From contig JAFIHQ010000103.1 of the NCBI GenBank assembly GCA_017849315.1, positions 1 through 15,009 of the forward strand: a stretch of 15,009 nucleotides of DNA, in the 5' to 3' direction. This document shows, one piece after another, positions 13,348 through 15,009 of the stretch (its first letter is position 1; each line of letters begins with the position of its first letter). The notes beneath the pieces were generated by a model, which saw nothing but the letters and a program-made list of their open reading frames with translations, was not told where the DNA came from and searched no databases. The translations under genes and the position numbers were made by a program. Origin of the DNA: Treponema sp. Its GTDB lineage: Bacteria > Spirochaetota > Spirochaetia > Treponematales > Rectinemataceae.

Positions 13348-14049
13348 CTACCTCATTTCCCGTACGGACTTAATCCTTCCACAACACTGCAGATAGGGCA
13401 ATCCAGATCCGCATGGGCAGGGCCCTGAAAGCACCTCTTCAACAGAATTTGACCTGCTACTCGCACTTCCGTCGAAGTTCTCTGCTCCTCTTGTGCAGCG
13501 GGGTCTTACTCGCATTCCTTCATTTACTACCGGAAAAGCAAGCCGCAGATTCCTGAAGTATAGGACTTTCTCAGCACACGTCTGACCTTCGAGAAAGCCC
13601 GAGCTTTGGATGGATTTCCACGCATCGAACAAAGTGGCCATAACTGCCTCGTGCTCTTCAAGAGAAGTAAAGCGATGCCCCGGTCTCTTACTCAAATACT
13701 TTGCAAGCTGTAAGTGCATAAAGGCAAAGAAATCGTCCAAGTCCTGACACGAGCGCTTCAACATTCCATACTGATTGGTGGCTCGGACATACAACTTTCT
13801 GGCGTAACCACGCCGTTGCAGCTTTTGGGCGGAAGCAAGACTTTTGAGCGCAAGATCGCTTTGCCCCATCTGTTGCAGGGCCACTGCCAGCCAATAAAGA
13901 GTCTTCGCCAATTCAACAGGCTTTGTTGCTTCAACACTTTCTGTGGCAGAACGGAAAAAGTTGACTGCCTTATCTGGCCTGTGCTGCCCTAGAGCCTTAA
14001 TTCCACGATTGAGCAGCTGAACGGTCTGCGGTACTGTCTTACGCTTCAT
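13348..14049 (-). CDS. Helical-repeat (TPR-like) protein with C-terminal SEC-C zinc motif, function unknown
   Basis: A 233-residue protein. The N-terminal 120 residues look all-helical and TPR-like (LNRGIKALGQHRPDKAVNFFRSA; AKTLYWLAVALQQMGQSDLALKSLASAQ). The middle is basic and not recognised. The C-terminus has GPCPCGSGLPYLQCCGR (209-225), a clear SEC-C motif with zinc ligands Cys211, Cys213, Cys222 and Cys223. SEC-C occurs at the end of SecA, where it binds SecB and ribosomes, and in many small proteins of unknown role. No signal peptide is seen, so it is probably cytoplasmic. No Shine-Dalgarno precedes ATG 14049, and the predicted transcript start is only about 8 nt upstream. The link to neighbours is unclear. 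Confidence 0.8.
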   Translation of the reverse strand: MKRKTVPQTVQLLNRGIKALGQHRPDKAVNFFRSATESVEATKPVELAKTLYWLAVALQQMGQSDLALKSLASAQKLQRRGYARKLYVRATNQYGMLKRSCQDLDDFFAFMHLQLAKYLSKRPGHRFTSLEEHEAVMATLFDAWKSIQSSGFLEGQTCAEKVLYFRNLRLAFPVVNEGMRVRPRCTRGAENFDGSASSRSNSVEEVLSGPCPCGSGLPYLQCCGRIKSVREMR

Positions 14050-14063
14050 AATTCTATTAAAAG

Positions 14064-14093
14064 AATATACTAAGCATTCCTGAGCTATGGCAA
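14064..14093 (-). promoter_or_regulatory. Sigma-70-type promoter for the SEC-C protein gene
   Basis: On the minus strand TTGCCA (14093-14088) and TATATT (14069-14064) are 18 nt apart; each has five of six consensus bases. The start site would be near 14057, about 8 nt from the ATG at 14049. No terminator was identified between this point and the upstream glgX-like gene. Confidence 0.55.
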
Positions 14094-14151
14094 CTGAATC
14101 GAGTTTGAAACGTGTAGACTCGTAAGCGGAGGAATTCGGCCTTAATCTGAG

Positions 14152-15009
14152 CTAAATCGCGACAAGGAAAACGAAGCTGGAAGCTGCGCTCAGGTATGAT
14201 TTTTGAGTCGACAGCGGCGCATACGGTGGCACGCCTACGATATCGTTGGGACTTTCGTCTGCAGTGTCCACAACTCTGTGCCAGGTTTTGGCCCCCGGGG
14301 CGGTAGGCAACAGGAATTCTACAGCGCTACTCGAGGCATTAAACATGTAGTAGAAGCTGCTGTCCGCCGCAATAGAGCCATCAACGAGTGCGGCAAGCGT
14401 TAAGCTCGACGGCGACCAGGCCTGGGGCTTCTTGTGCTCGTCGAGCCAGACTATATCCGGCTGGTCGCTGCCACTGTTCTTTCCTGTAAAAAACTCCTGG
14501 CGCCTGAGGGCGGGGTGCTGTTTTCTAAAATGAATGAGCTCTCTGCAAAACCTCCAGACATCGGCATGGAGTCGTAAGTAATTCCAGTCATACCAGCTTA
14601 TTTCGTTGTCCTGACAATAAGCGTTGTTGTTACCCCGTTGGGTGCGCCTGAATTCATCGCCTCCAAGAAGCATCGGCGTGCCAACGGACAAAAGCAGCGT
14701 GGCAAGGTAGTTCTTTACCTGTTTATTTCGGGCCGCTTCAACATCAGGATCCGTGGACTCGCCTTCGATGCCGTAATTGTACGACCAGTTGACATCGGCG
14801 CCATCGCGGTTGTCCTCGCCGTTCTCCCAATTGCTTTTTTGTTCGTAACTTACAAGGTCATTAAGTGTAAAACCGTCGTGAGCGGTGACAAAATTGATGG
14901 AATGGAAAGGCTTGCGGCCGTCGCGCAAGTAGAGGTCGCTGGACCCAGTGATACGCGTCGCAAGGTGTCGGGCCGAGTCGGGTACTCCCTTCCAATAGCG
15001 CCTGACATC
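14152..15009 (-). CDS. glgX: Glycogen debranching enzyme GlgX/TreX-type, C-terminal part (cut by window edge)
   Basis: Cleaves alpha-1,6 branches of glycogen or limit dextrin. The frame is open through the right edge, giving 285 residues of the C-terminal half. It begins DVRRYWKGVPDSARHLATRITGSSDLY and continues SINFVTAHDGFTLNDLVSYEQKSNWENGEDNRDG. The HD of TAHDGFTL is conserved region IV of GH13, with the transition-state His-Asp pair. Then come LLLSVGTPMLLGGDEF, RTQRGNNNAYCQDNEISWYDW, and a beta-rich C-terminal domain ending SSFVFLVAI. A TTG at 14928 is not the start, because homologous sequence continues upstream of it. The nucleophile and acid/base residues lie outside the window. It belongs to storage-carbohydrate metabolism and has no evident link to the replication genes. 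Confidence 0.93.
   Translation of the reverse strand, partial: DVRRYWKGVPDSARHLATRITGSSDLYLRDGRKPFHSINFVTAHDGFTLNDLVSYEQKSNWENGEDNRDGADVNWSYNYGIEGESTDPDVEAARNKQVKNYLATLLLSVGTPMLLGGDEFRRTQRGNNNAYCQDNEISWYDWNYLRLHADVWRFCRELIHFRKQHPALRRQEFFTGKNSGSDQPDIVWLDEHKKPQAWSPSSLTLAALVDGSIAADSSFYYMFNASSSAVEFLLPTAPGAKTWHRVVDTADESPNDIVGVPPYAPLSTQKSYLSAASSFVFLVAI

Noticed and set aside
14100..14122. CGAGT/ACTCG inverted repeat upstream of the SEC-C protein gene
   Set aside because: Five-bp arms with a 13-nt loop and no T run; could occur by chance.
14926..14928. TTG as start of the GlgX-like gene
   Set aside because: GlgX-like sequence (DVRRYWKG to SSDLY) continues in frame to the window edge, so the gene is truncated by the window.
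1..15009. tRNA, rRNA, CRISPR arrays, insertion sequences
   Set aside because: Looked for by eye in all gaps; no cloverleaf, spaced repeats, transposase or terminal repeats were seen. Gaps are short and explained by origin and promoter features.

Overview
The window is the replication-origin neighbourhood of a bacterial chromosome. Its core is dnaA, dnaN, recF, dciA (DUF721) and the rpmH-rnpA-yidD-yidC set running leftward, with gyrB-gyrA running rightward. The AT-rich dnaA-gyrB gap holds perfect DnaA boxes, and a perfect parS site follows gyrA. Moderate GC content, the use of DciA, the single gyrase operon next to dnaA and the style of DnaA and of the short sigma-70 factor suggest a spirochaete of the Treponema/Spirochaeta/Rectinema kind. 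That assignment comes from remembered family resemblance, not a search, and is only moderately sure.

Layout from left to right. Positions 1-1344, minus strand: yidC (cut by the window edge), yidD, rnpA and rpmH, with ATGA start/stop overlaps at yidD-yidC and rnpA-yidD. A good sigma-70 promoter for this set overlaps the dciA stop codon. Positions 1478-4079, minus: dciA, recF (sharing 32 nt with dciA) and dnaN. Positions 4080-4409: the dnaA-dnaN gap, with DnaA boxes and a row of DnaA-trio-like TA(A/G) triplets resembling a basal origin-unwinding element. Positions 4410-5933, minus: dnaA. Positions 5934-6324: the second part of oriC, with dnaA and gyrB promoter candidates, an AT-rich stretch and three DnaA boxes spaced exactly 11 bp apart. 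Positions 6325-10784, plus: gyrB and gyrA. Positions 10847-10901: a 44-bp near-perfect palindrome with parS at its centre and a T-rich tail, so parS sits inside the apparent gyrBA terminator. Positions 10976-15009, minus: a trans-prenyl diphosphate synthase, a group-2 sigma-70 factor, a helical-repeat/SEC-C protein and the C-terminal part of a GlgX/TreX-type glycogen debranching enzyme.

How the parts fit. The left arm carries replication initiation, the clamp, helicase loading, RNase P protein and membrane-insertion genes, all transcribed with the leftward fork. gyrBA is transcribed with the rightward fork. Beyond parS the genes run against the rightward fork.

The most interesting signals are regulatory. 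A textbook sigma-54 (-24/-12) promoter precedes the sigma-70-type factor, implying an RpoN-to-sigma-70 cascade like those of Borrelia and Treponema. A hairpin with a seven-U tail ends directly at the start codon of the prenyl synthase and includes most of its Shine-Dalgarno sequence. The parS/terminator composite and the two-part origin are the other two. GyrA also has Phe at the position equivalent to E. coli Ser83.
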